Of a DNA stretch of 64,000 nucleotides, positions 35,673 through 45,706 are shown one piece after another. Every line of letters starts with the position of its first letter. Positions within the stretch are counted from its first letter, which is position 1. This stretch comes from Labia minor (taxonomy: Eukaryota > Arthropoda > Insecta > Dermaptera > Spongiphoridae), in assembly GCA_963082975.1 (NCBI GenBank), contig OY720346.1, forward strand, positions 31,242,720 to 31,306,719, written 5' to 3'. The notes beneath the pieces were generated by a model. The model was given only the letters and a program-made list of their open reading frames with translations, was not told the DNA's origin and did no database searches. The position numbers and the translations under genes are program-made.

Positions 35673-35916
35673 CAGCCTTTCTCAACTTATGGGCCGCGAG
35701 AATATCTAAGAGAATATATTAATTAATAAAGTTTTTTGATTAACTGACTGAATTGAAAGCAAGCTTACTCATAGAAAAACTCTTGTTTTGACAGTTAAAA
35801 ATAATTTTATAAGAAAATTCAAAATACCAAATATACATTATTGTTGTATACATTTTATTATAAGGGAGGGCGCGATGAAAATTATGATTGAAAAATGATC
35901 AAGTTGAGAAACCCTG
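35673..35916. mobile_element. hAT-type MITE
   Basis: 244 bases. Starts CAGCCTTTCTCAACTTATGG and ends AAGTTGAGAAACCCTG, giving imperfect inverted ends. Flanking octamers ACGTAAGT (35665-35672) and ACATTAGT (35917-35924) differ at two positions, fitting an older insertion. Confidence 0.75.
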
Positions 35917-36209
35917 ACATTAGTAATAAGAATGATTATAAATAAGAATTACTTACATGACTTTTATGAATCCCAAATTAGTTTAAATAAAACGAGAAGG
36001 TATAAATTGGGAAACGACTTTAACGAGTGGAATGCAATATGAAGTTAATAAATATTAAATAAAATAAGTAAGGGAATATTGAGAGAATAGAAATTTTGGA
36101 TGGGACTGGTGATTCAGATTAGAGACTTTTAAACGATTGTAATTGTCGTTGCTGACAAAAACTTTCGAGTTAAACAGCACATGGCAAAAATTGATAAATA
36201 GTATAAGTA

Positions 36210-36660
36210 CGACGGCAAGTCAATAAGTCCGTGATTTTTTGAATGAAAAGCAGGTTTTTTGAGAAAAAATTATTTTATTTTTCAGCGTAGTCTCCTTTTT
36301 TATCCCTTTGATTTGTTTGTGAGATGATTTCATCGCTGGAGTCAAATCTCTTTCCGCCGAGCCATTTCTTCAGGTTTGGAAACAAGAAACGGTCACTCGG
36401 GGCTAAATCCAGAGAATAGAGAGGATGAGAGAGCATTTCGTATCCCAATTCAAGGATTTTCATAGAAATTCATTTTTTTTTCATTTTCTTCTCAAATCAC
36501 GAGGTAGTCTGCTATTAATGGATGTCAACAACTAAAAGACCCAGCTGGTTAAAATTTCGACAGGAGTCGGCTGTTAGTTGCCTGCTGACAGGAGCACTGT
36601 TGCCATTTCATTTAAGAGATAGGAAATTCAAAACGTCACGAACTGATTGATCTATCCTCG
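36210..36660 (-). mobile_element. Internally deleted mariner element
   Basis: About 451 bases between TA dinucleotides (36208-36209 and 36661-36662), with imperfect inverted ends CGACGGCAAGTCAATAAGTC and (inverse) CGAGGATAGATCAATCAGTT. Inside, on the minus strand at 36275-36463, a mariner transposase C-terminal piece includes SLDLAPSDRFLFPNLKKWLG, with the third catalytic Asp of the DD34D set. The rest of the transposase is gone. The right part (36485-36660) is related to the MITE at 47068-47259. The element ends 8 bases from the ionotropic receptor stop codon. Confidence 0.8.
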
Positions 36661-36668
36661 TATTTTAA

Positions 36669-38393
36669 TTAGAAAAGCAATTGAGTACGTTTAAAAAGTA
36701 TTCCATAATTCCATTGAAAGTATAAAACTTCTATTAAAAAACATAAAGTGCTAATAAAAAGACCAAATAATAATGATATGAATGCGATTTGTAAATTTTG
36801 TATTGTAAATGTTTCAAATTTGGAATGTCTTGGTTCATTTATTATGATTCGTAAAACATTTTGTCTAACTAACATTAAATCCATCCATTGTGCAATACCA
36901 CTTTCAAAAAATGAATTTAAGATTTTTTTAATATTTTCAGGAAATGGAAAAGGATGTTTATGACTAAAAGTATAAAGTGGGAATACACCTACACGCTCTT
37001 TTAAAATGTGTAAATGATTTTTAAAACGTTCTATTGTGGCCATAAGAAATTCAGCTTTTTCGCATGAGTAAATTATAGATAATGAGGCATTACTTGAAAC
37101 ATTTTGTATAGAACGAGGATAATCAGTGATTTTCTGCCAACTATCAAAGGATGCATTATAATATTTTGTTTCGTTGGGAAGTATAAGATTAGAATGTCTT
37201 AAGATTTTTAATAACTTAAAGAATCGACACACGTGTGGATCAAAACAAGTAAGAGGAAGATTTTTTTCATTCAATTCACTTATAATATTAATGGATGGAA
37301 ATCGACCTGGAGTATGTAAATTAGTATAAAGTTGCGATTGGAGAAGACTACAGATAATAATTACAGAAATAAGTGATAACATTCCAGTCAAAATTCGTGA
37401 TCTGTTGTGAATTTTAGAATTGATCCATACAGTAGGACATGTCAAGAAGATTTTAATGGTATCAATTTGTGATTGAAACCAATTTTGTTTTCTTTTGTTG
37501 ATGTAATGCCAAACGACACCACAAATAAACAAACTAACTCCTAATACTATCCAAGTATGCCAATGAAAACACCAGTACAACGCTTGCCAATCCGGATGTA
37601 ATTTTCCATTTTGTACAACAATACATAAAGGTTTAATCCAATAAACAAAACCTGAATAGAGTCCAGGATTTTGAAAAATGGCAAATTTAAAAATTTTCTT
37701 TTTCTCAGAATCATAAGAAGCATTAAATTTTTCTAAAATTACATTATATATTTGAACAATTTTCTCATATTTTTGATCTTTAAAATAACGTTTATCAGTA
37801 CTATATAAATGCAATGGGGTTTGATGTAAATTTGGTTTCTTATTAAAAAAAGCATTACGTACATTTTGAATTTGTTTCCCTTTTAAAATAGACCATGGTT
37901 CTTGTACCCACAATTCAGAAACAATTCTCCTCTTCTCATTAGAAAAATATTCACAAATGAATAAATTACGAAACACTCGTAAAAAATAAACATTGTCAGG
38001 TAAATTAATTTGTAAATAACTTTTACATATATTATTACCATTTTGATTTATTAAATCGTAATAAAAAAGAATATTATGTTGTGGTAAAAATGTATTTAAA
38101 TTTTTTAAATTTTTTGAAAAATTATAATTTATAGCTAAAATATTATGAAAATTTGTATAATTGCAATAATTATAAACAATGTAAGGTAAATTAATGTAAA
38201 TGGATGAAAATAAGGATGATAAAGATTGATTAATGATAGATTGATTATCAGAGAGGAGAATACAAGTGTTTGCATTTGGATTGAAATGTTTTTTAATTCC
38301 TTCATTAATTAGAAATGAATAATTATGATTTGATATTGTAATATTATATGCCAATGGTAATAATATTGATGATTGTAAATTATATGCTGTCAT
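36669..38393 (-). CDS. Divergent ionotropic receptor (IR), intronless
   Basis: 574-residue frame of the insect ionotropic receptor family, chemosensory channels derived from ionotropic glutamate receptors. The N-terminal 270 residues form the divergent extracellular region with several N-x-S/T sites (N17, N22, N55). KPLCIVVQ (about 254-261) leads into membrane segment M1 (about 277-296, HWHTWIVLGVSLFICGVVWH), a pore region (about 308-325), M2 (about 333-352, ILTGMLSLISVIIICSLLQS) followed by QLYTNLHTP at the position of the iGluR SYTANLAAF motif, the S2 lobe, and M3 (about 530-558, TIQNLQIAFISLLFGLFIST). The Arg-Thr-Asp/Glu glutamate-binding set is not evident, as in most divergent IRs. No clear signal peptide, so the true start might be elsewhere, but an in-frame ATG opens the frame and no acceptor is obvious. 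The 3' flank is mariner sequence. Ligand unknown. Confidence 0.88.
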   Translation of the reverse strand: MTAYNLQSSILLPLAYNITISNHNYSFLINEGIKKHFNPNANTCILLSDNQSIINQSLSSLFSSIYINLPYIVYNYCNYTNFHNILAINYNFSKNLKNLNTFLPQHNILFYYDLINQNGNNICKSYLQINLPDNVYFLRVFRNLFICEYFSNEKRRIVSELWVQEPWSILKGKQIQNVRNAFFNKKPNLHQTPLHLYSTDKRYFKDQKYEKIVQIYNVILEKFNASYDSEKKKIFKFAIFQNPGLYSGFVYWIKPLCIVVQNGKLHPDWQALYWCFHWHTWIVLGVSLFICGVVWHYINKRKQNWFQSQIDTIKIFLTCPTVWINSKIHNRSRILTGMLSLISVIIICSLLQSQLYTNLHTPGRFPSINIISELNEKNLPLTCFDPHVCRFFKLLKILRHSNLILPNETKYYNASFDSWQKITDYPRSIQNVSSNASLSIIYSCEKAEFLMATIERFKNHLHILKERVGVFPLYTFSHKHPFPFPENIKKILNSFFESGIAQWMDLMLVRQNVLRIIINEPRHSKFETFTIQNLQIAFISLLFGLFISTLCFLIEVLYFQWNYGILFKRTQLLF

Positions 38394-39265
38394 TTTTACA
38401 AGATATATATAAAGTAAATATTATAACCGTTTATTTTAATTTTTTAATTAACATTATAAAATAAAAACAAATTGAAAATTGAAAATTTTTCTTAACTTTT
38501 TTTGAGAGCAAAAAAATGAGATCACATACTAAGAACTCTATTATACAATCTGAATAGATTTATAAAGTCATAAGTCTATCAGATTATAATACACTGCTCG
38601 AATGGGTTAGAAAGAACTAGTTAGAAGTTTGTGTTCAGAAAACACAATTAGAAAATGACTAATGGGGATGGATCAACAATATAAAGGCATATGTTAGGGA
38701 ATAGATGAAAGTTTGAATCAAAATAGGAAGGGTTGGAGGAATGTGGATGATACATGCAAATAACTTATAATGTTTGCCTCTAAGAATACAATATGACTAA
38801 ATAAAATTTTTAGATTATAATAGAAAAAGAAAAACCTCTTGGACGATAATAAAAAATAAAAAGCATTGTCACGAAAAGAACTAATTATAAGTTGATATTT
38901 ATCAGATGAAATAAAAAATAACATATAATTAATTAATAAATTTATGTATGAATGAACATATAATAAAGTAGAAGGGCACTAAAAAATCAATTGTTTTGTT
39001 AAATAATTAAATCAATTAAATTTTATTGATTTTTTTAAATTATCATTGTATATTTAAATTTTTTTATTAGACTACACAGATGCTTTATATCTCTGTCATT
39101 AAGATTTAATTTTTTTTAAATGATCTAAAAAATGAGTTGAATAGATAAAAGTTAATATTATATAAGGAAGCTAGTAGGGCGCAATAATTAATTCCAACAT
39201 TCACACATAAACATGAATATATAATTTCATTGTCAAAATTAAAAAATTTGGAGTGTCTCCACTCG
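38394..39265. other. AT-rich intergenic DNA upstream of the IR gene
   Basis: Should include the IR promoter. No core element, gene or repeat recognised. Confidence 0.45.
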
Positions 39266-39844
39266 ACTATCTCGCAATTTGAATTGGATTAAATAACATA
39301 TATTAATTTAAATTAAATTTAATTAATTAAATTATAAATTCAAATTAATAAATCATATTTATTAAACCAGTGCATGTTTGGCTCTTTGTTGATGGCACAA
39401 CATCACGTGTTGGCGCGTGAGATTTGCAGTGTTAAAAAATTAATTCTGGTACTTTCAGCGATTCAATCAAGCTGAAATTCTATATATAGTAGTTTTATAC
39501 AATTATTAATCATGTGAAAAATTATCAAACATATATCTTTATTTTTACGGTAACTTTAGAAGAAAACAAATCAAAACGTTGTAGGTAATAACCCTCTTCC
39601 GGTTGAGCTACATTTCTCAAAAGTTGATAGAAAACTACAAATTTTGAATAATGCCTATGCACCAAATTTCATGATTCTAGCTCAAACCGTTTTTGCGTAA
39701 TCTTGGTTATATACATACACACACACACAGACATTTTTCTCAACCTTAGTGGAAATGATTCAGGAACCTTCAAAACGTATAAAAACATCAAAATTTCAAC
39801 ATCGAAAATTTTCGTGATCGCAATACTATCTCTGGCGAGATAGT
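39266..39844. mobile_element. Non-autonomous DNA transposon, copy 2 (ACTATCTCGC ends)
   Basis: 579 bases with perfect 10-base inverted ends ACTATCTCGC (39266-39275) and GCGAGATAGT (39835-39844). The body matches 14134-14699 in opposite orientation, with a (CA)n tract at 39718-39728. This copy keeps both ends intact and defines the family. No transposase. Confidence 0.8.
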
Positions 39845-39949
39845 AAAAATTCAAAGAATTCTTAAAACTTGTAGAACCGTTAATATTTTGATTTATAATT
39901 TTATTAATTATTTATCTTTTATTTTCAAATATTAGTTAGATTAGCTTTA

Positions 39950-40070
39950 TGTTTAAGAAGAGTAAGATGCGGAAATCAATTATCAAAAACTTTCGAAATT
40001 CGGAATGGGTTAAAACAAGAAGACGCACTAGCACCAATTTTATTTAATTTAGCTATATGTTTATATAAAC
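39950..40070 (+). pseudogene. Non-LTR retrotransposon RT fragment
   Basis: A short plus-strand piece reads VRCGNQLSKTFEIRNGLKQE then DALAPILFNLAI, the 'GxxQGDxLSPxLFNLxL' block of LINE reverse transcriptases (RTE-like). Flanks are decayed. Confidence 0.65.
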
Positions 40071-40560
40071 ATAACTAAAGAATATCTATCCTGAGTCACA
40101 TCTCTCCATCCAATTAGTTTTCTTCTAATTATCTCAAAAATTAAAAAGAAAACAATAAGTCCATATCTGGACTAAGAATCTTAAAAATATTATTTATAAA
40201 AGTCGTGGTTCACTTTTAACAAATGAGAAATTATTAATTTAGAGATTTTGAAAATAAAATTCCGAATAAAATTTAATGATATTATTTGAGAATGCCTTAC
40301 ATGCTTAATAAAAAATTTAGATTCATCAGTGGTATTTCTTCAAGAGAAGCAAGGAAAATTTTTTAAAATTAACAAATATTGCTAGGGTAGCCAAAATTCT
40401 CAATCAATTTTTACATATTTGTTCACATCATAAGAAAAGATGTACATAACGTTGGGAAATCTCTGAAACTAGTATACTATTACCAATACTAGTATTAGCT
40501 CGTTTTATGTTAAAACTTGCGGAACTCAAATTTTGAGTCAAAAATATATTTAATGTAATT

Positions 40561-40852
40561 TACCCATTTAAAGCAACGGTCTTCCGGATCGTCGATACTT
40601 CTGACTTTTTGAATCTCGTAGCAATGTAGATGACAAGAGGAAACTATGCGACAATTCTCTTTGATCTTCTTGTCAAAGTGGAAATCATCGTGTATCAGTT
40701 TTTCGTTAGATGGACTTCTTTGGCTTCGTGGATTTTTCTACGGATTTTCCGTTTTTGTATTGTATATCATATTGAACTGCATCCCAGTCTTTAAAGGATC
40801 GCCGTAAATCCATTAGATCTAAAATTTCGTTGGTCATCTAGTCGTACCATTT
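40561..40852 (-). pseudogene. Non-LTR retrotransposon fragment (endonuclease-RT linker)
   Basis: On the minus strand this reads TNEILDLMDLRRSFKDWDAV, like the 'W(M/I)TxEIxxLMxxRRxxKN' linker of RTE-type LINEs, then a basic stretch broken by stops. Opposite orientation to the RT piece at 39950, so rearranged or from a different copy. Confidence 0.55.
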
Positions 40853-40940
40853 AAATCATAGGATTAGAACATAAATGAATTGAAAATGATAAAATAAAAT
40901 TAAAATATAGGACCCAACATCTTTATTTTAAATAACACAT

Positions 40941-41404
40941 CGTTCAATAAGTCCCGAGACTAACGACGAAAACAACATTTGTTCTCACGGACCTTCACTT
41001 TGAGATTTTTCATTACAATTTTTAACACTTCAATCAGATTATCCTGTGTAACAGCTTCCAATGACCTACCCGAACGTTCCGCATCGACCACGTTTAAATT
41101 TAACGGCAAATCGTTGTTTTGGATGGAGAGGAGTCCGGGTAATGTTTTGCAAGCCATTTCTGGGTTTCTACGGTGTTTTTACTCATTAAAAAACAATGTT
41201 TTTCCAACGCGCAAAACTCCCTTTTTCCATTTTTTAAACAAATTACAAAGTGACTTTACTCTAACCTCGATAACTCTGCTGTCTGTGATCCGATCGACGT
41301 GAAATTTTTACACGTTTCATGTAGAGGTTCACACTTTATGGAAACGTGGCCACTTTGGTACTACTAGCACCATCTCTGGGTTAGTCTCCGGACTTATTGA
41401 ACGG
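40941..41404 (-). mobile_element. Internally deleted mariner element
   Basis: About 464 bases with inverted ends CGTTCAATAAGTCCCGAGAC (40941) and the inverse CGTTCAATAAGTCCGGAGAC (ending 41404). On the minus strand 40960-41157 there is a transposase N-terminal-like relic (NVVDAERSGRSLEAVTQDN). The right part (41255-41370) has non-coding mariner sequence. Inactive. Confidence 0.75.
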
Positions 41405-41566
41405 CGTTCCACTACCTTTTTAGACGGATAATATATATTTATATATATAATAAATTCACCTCCTTAATTTGGTTTATTAAATTTAATTGAATAATTTAAT
41501 TAATTGAATTCAATTCAAATAGTTTATATTATGAAAATGAATGGATGTCTTTTTGCAAAATGAAAA

Positions 41567-42682
41567 TTGGCTCCGCGATTTGTAGAAAAGTTTGAACTCT
41601 TGGTGCTGAGCGAAAATGGGAATGAATATTTCCAAAGAGTGGGCCAACAAAGAGATTACTATTATGGCAAGGATAGGTCTCAACAGTTAACGTCACTTCG
41701 AAAAGAAATTTTTTATCACAAAAAATCTGAAGCACATAAAGCGGCTGTAAAACTAGTCGCTGAAAGTAAGAAAATGACGATTAAGAATGCTTTTGTAAAG
41801 TCATTCTCACGAAAAAGTTATAACTGAAAAAATTTTTTGAACTGCATATAAAGTAGGAAAGGACTGTACTAATATTATTAATCACATAAGGGAAGAAATC
41901 AAAAGTGTTGGGAAGAATTCTCCGATATATTTTTTTTGGATTTGATAGAACTTTAAAAAGTTACTCCTGAAGGAGTAAATGATTCTCTACTCCAATGTCT
42001 TTACTCTTATGGGATGACTAACGAATAAATAATAACATATTTGGTTTCTCTGGCGTGTGACGGCGCAGCTGTAATGCTGGGTTGTAATAGTGGCGTGAAG
42101 AAATTAATATCTGTACGTTTTCCTTTCATTATAGTTCGGCATTGAGCTAATCTTAGGCTAGAATTATCAGTAAGTGATGCTGTCAAGGAAACTTGTGGAA
42201 TAAATAGATTTAAATCATTTATTGACACATCATGCTTCGGCAAATAACAGTAGAGAATTGCGTTCATGTGCAGTCAACTAACATTCGGAGAAACGGAAAT
42301 TAGAAATTTGTCAGTCAAATTGCAATTAAATGAAAGGGAAATGATTCGTGGATTCCGTGAATATATTCTCGAAAATACATATCCAGAAAAACTGATGCCG
42401 CTGATACGTACTCTGCATACCATCCCAATATCTTCAAGTGAATGTGAAAGCGGGTTTTCACAGATGAACCTAATTACTAGGGCTTCATTGATGACTAAAA
42501 CAATTTCAGCACTTTTGTTCGTCAAACTTGTCGGGCCACCTTTAAAAATTTTCGATCGTTCAAAATATGTTGAATGCTGGTTACTTAAAGGACGTCATTT
42601 GGCCACAGATACAAACAGCAAGAAGAGAAGTCGCGAAGATGTTACAGACGAGAATTGGACAAAACTTTGGCATACACTTTAA
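41567..42682 (+). pseudogene. hAT-family transposase relic (KIAA1586/ZNF862-like)
   Basis: Two plus-strand pieces remain. 41570-41827 is an N-terminal part (KFELLVLSENGNEYFQRVGQ ... KSEAHKAAVKLVAES) that resembles the zinc-finger-plus-linker start of KIAA1586-like hAT proteins. 42266-42682 is the C-terminal hAT dimerisation region (SSSECESGFSQMNLITRASL ... LLFVKLVGPPL ... YVECWLLKGRHLATDTNSKKR). Between them the catalytic part is broken by stops and frameshifts. Similar proteins have been domesticated in vertebrates, but here the frame is clearly broken. No inverted ends found. Confidence 0.75.
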
Positions 42683-44159
42683 ATTACGATTGTTTTGTAC
42701 TATAATTATAATGATAAATATTATATAGAATTGAAAAAAAATTCTTAGCTAATTCTAATCTTCCACAATGGGCAATTTCCGCCTTTGGGCATCTATAACC
42801 ATGTTTCTGTCCAATTCTTAGCTTTCCACTACTTTTTTTTTTACAAAAACAGCAATGGCTACGGCTAAGTAATGTTCAGAAATCCCAAGTGTACCATTAA
42901 ATATTTAAGATAGTTTTAATAAACCACTGAATGATTTTTGCCACTCAATGTTATTTTATTGAATATCTCAGCGCAATATGATTAGTTTTTCTAATTTGGA
43001 GCCATGTTTTGACAAAAATTTTTCTCAATATCAATTGCATCCTTATCATTAATAATATAATATTATTATCAATCAACATTATAATATAATATTATTATCA
43101 ATCAACATTATAATATAATATTATATCTCTGTATTTTTTCTATTTATGTGCATTACATCAGAATAAAATAATATAAAGAATTTTATTATTACTGCACTAA
43201 AGAATTTATATATTTTTGCTTTTATTTCCAAGTTTTTAAGTATTTATTACATTTATAAATATATATATATATATATATCGAGTCAACTTACAAGTCATAG
43301 ACTTTTTTATTTAATTTATCTTAAAAGATATTTTTTTAAAAATTAGTTTTTGTTTTTAATGCATTTCTAACTTGTTTAATTTTTTAAATTATTTTTTATT
43401 TATTACTTCAATCAATAGAGATTTTTTTTTTAATTTTAACGATAAAACATGTTCAAAAATTTATTTAAAGATTTTTAAATATATTTACATAAAGGTTGTC
43501 ATGGAGAAACAAATAATATTTACAAAGGAATTAAAAAATTGTCAGAATTGATATTATAACAAAACATTATTCGGAGATTAATCAATCCACGATTTTTTTT
43601 AACAAAATCTATACCTTAATTAAAATAAATAAGTTTTTAATCATTGATCTTTTCACTAGTATGTGAACTGATGATAATCATTTTTATGATTACAATAAGT
43701 GTAAATATTTTTATTTTATATTTATCTTGATAAATATAACTTAAATAATAAAAAAAATCTAGATAATCTTGTTGAATAATACAAACCTCTGATATCTTAA
43801 TTAGATATTGAATTTTTTTAAAAATTATTTATTAACATGCAAAAGTAAAAAGAAAATTAATGTAATTAAGCTTTAGATACCTAATAATAAAATAAATAAA
43901 TAAATAGTATTTGTATGTATATACTATACATAGATTTGTCAAAATAACAAAGAAAAAAATTATTTGAATGAAAAAAATCTTACAAATTTATTATTTAGAT
44001 TTATTTTTTATTTTATTTATTATTTTTTTAGATATAATCAATTAGATATCAAAATAATTAATTTTAATATGTATAGTTACTAATTATTTTCTAACATAAA
44101 ATAAAAAAAATTATCTAAAAGAACGTATCATATTGTTTTAGAAAATAATTTGTTATTTT
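42683..44159. other. AT-rich intergenic DNA with a tandem repeat
   Basis: No gene. A unit of about 39 bases (AATATAATATTATTATCAAT plus CAACATTAT) is repeated about three times at 43050-43125. A (TA)n tract is at 43258-43278. Confidence 0.55.
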
Positions 44160-44290
44160 TTGCTATAATTATAGATAATAGCTCTACACCGAGCTCTCGC
44201 TTTAAAAAATATTGATATACAATTCTTTAATTATTTATTACAATTAAAAGTTACATCATTGCATCAATCTAATTAAAATGAGTGGAACTT
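44160..44290 (-). repeat. Fragment related to the Helitron-region repeat
   Basis: The reverse complement contains TTAAAGAATTGTATATCAAT and, after a short gap, GAGCTCGGTGT. It is nearly the same as plus-strand 55640-55695; its flank ATTTTAATTAGATTGATG matches 58497-58516. So pieces of the sequence around the 55.6-58.9 kb Helitron also occur here. Confidence 0.7.
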
Positions 44291-44534
44291 GGGGTCCTCA
44301 ATATAAATACCTGATTCACCGACTCGCCATTCAAATAATTTAAAAGAACATAAATTAAAAAAAAATAGTCATAAAATATACACCCCTTAAACGTACATAT
44401 TAATGCACTGGACATATTGCAATCGGGAAACGCCTGTTATCATGCAGTAAAGAGGCTTATCTCATCAAAATTATTATCAAAGGGAATCAAAATCAAAATA
44501 TATAAAACAATTATTTTGTATTATATTAGTGTGA

Positions 44535-44915
44535 GGCATGGTCAATGACCTTAAGTGACGAGAGTAGATTTAGAATATTTGAGAATAAGATTCTGCCAAG
44601 CATTTATGGGCCAAAGCAAGATGAGGACACCGGGGAATGGCGAAGACATCTATGCATCTCCAGATATAGTTAGAATTATAAAATCGAGATGGTTACGGTG
44701 GGCAGGACACTGGCTAGAATGGGAGAAGATAGAATGGCAAAAAATATATTGGTAGGGAGACCGATTGGAAACGTCCGCTTGGAAGACCAAGGACGCGTAG
44801 GAAGGGACGTAAGAGAAATGGGACAAGGGCTCAGGATAAGGACACTTGGAGAAATGTGGTTGTTGCGGCCAAGACTTTTCGAGTACCGTTGAGCCACATA
44901 GATAGATAGATATAA
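44535..44915 (+). pseudogene. LINE reverse transcriptase 3' end, 5'-truncated
   Basis: Plus-strand pieces read EAWSMTLSDESRFRIFENKI, PSIYGPKQDEDTGEWRR, IKSRWLRWAGHWL and, after a frameshift, RMGEDRMAKNILVGRPIG. This is the C-terminal region of RTE-like LINEs ('LRWxGHxxRM...RPxGxRxxGRP'). It ends in TAGATAGATAGATA, a microsatellite tail typical of RTE elements. A relative lies at 25353-25690 (minus). Confidence 0.75.
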
Positions 44916-45706
44916 GGGCCTTTTTCTTCTGACTTTGGCCGGTTGCCCCTTGCCATTTCGCGAACTGGCTGGCTAAACCTCTACTCTAAATCAGGAGAGA
45001 CAAGGACATTGACCGGTCATTCTGAGTCGATATTGGACAGCCAATTCGGGAAGTGATCAACTTCAACATTTACAAACTTAAAACTAAGGTTTCACTCTCT
45101 AATTTTACTTATGTTCTAATTGTTCGGTTTTTATTTTATTTAGAAATTAAATCAATTATTTTATTTTAGTTCTTTTTATTTTATTTTAGATAAGAAATGT
45201 ACAATATTATTTTATACAAATTTTAACAACACAAATAAATAAATTTTGCTATTAATAAAAATATGTCCTTAACAACATCAACATATCGTTATTATCAATC
45301 AAATATTAATTTCAACACTAATAGTTAAAAACACTAAACTTGATTTGTAGCACAAACTGGATTAAAATCTGCTTTGATCTAACACTATTTCACCATCTCA
45401 AAAGGTTATCCTCTGATTCTTGGTGATGGTTTGTTCAAAAGAATCTATTTGTATTTCTACAGTACGAGGGGGCATTAACTATTCTCCTATTAAAATTAAA
45501 ATATTATTTCTTTAAATATTAAAATAATAAAAAAATATTTTCAATGTGGTTCAATAAAATTATTAAATAAATAGAATCATACCAGCCTAGAAATTGTAAA
45601 ACCTTCATAAAAAAATATCTCTTGAGAAGAGTCTTTGACAAGAAATTTTTGACTTTTCGAGAGAATTTTTTTAACTAATAATATATTTGTTGATTCAAAA
45701 CCAAAA
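44916..45706 (+). other. Flank upstream of the CFAP221-like gene
   Basis: 44925-45060 is less AT-rich and may be more LINE sequence. The rest is AT-rich and should contain the promoter of the next gene; no core element is clear. Confidence 0.4.

Noticed and set aside
36748..36963. Plus-strand frame within the IR gene
   Set aside because: Antisense shadow of the receptor's C-terminal coding region.
43050..43125. CRISPR-like array
   Set aside because: Directly adjoining AT-rich tandem units without spacers, in a eukaryotic genome.
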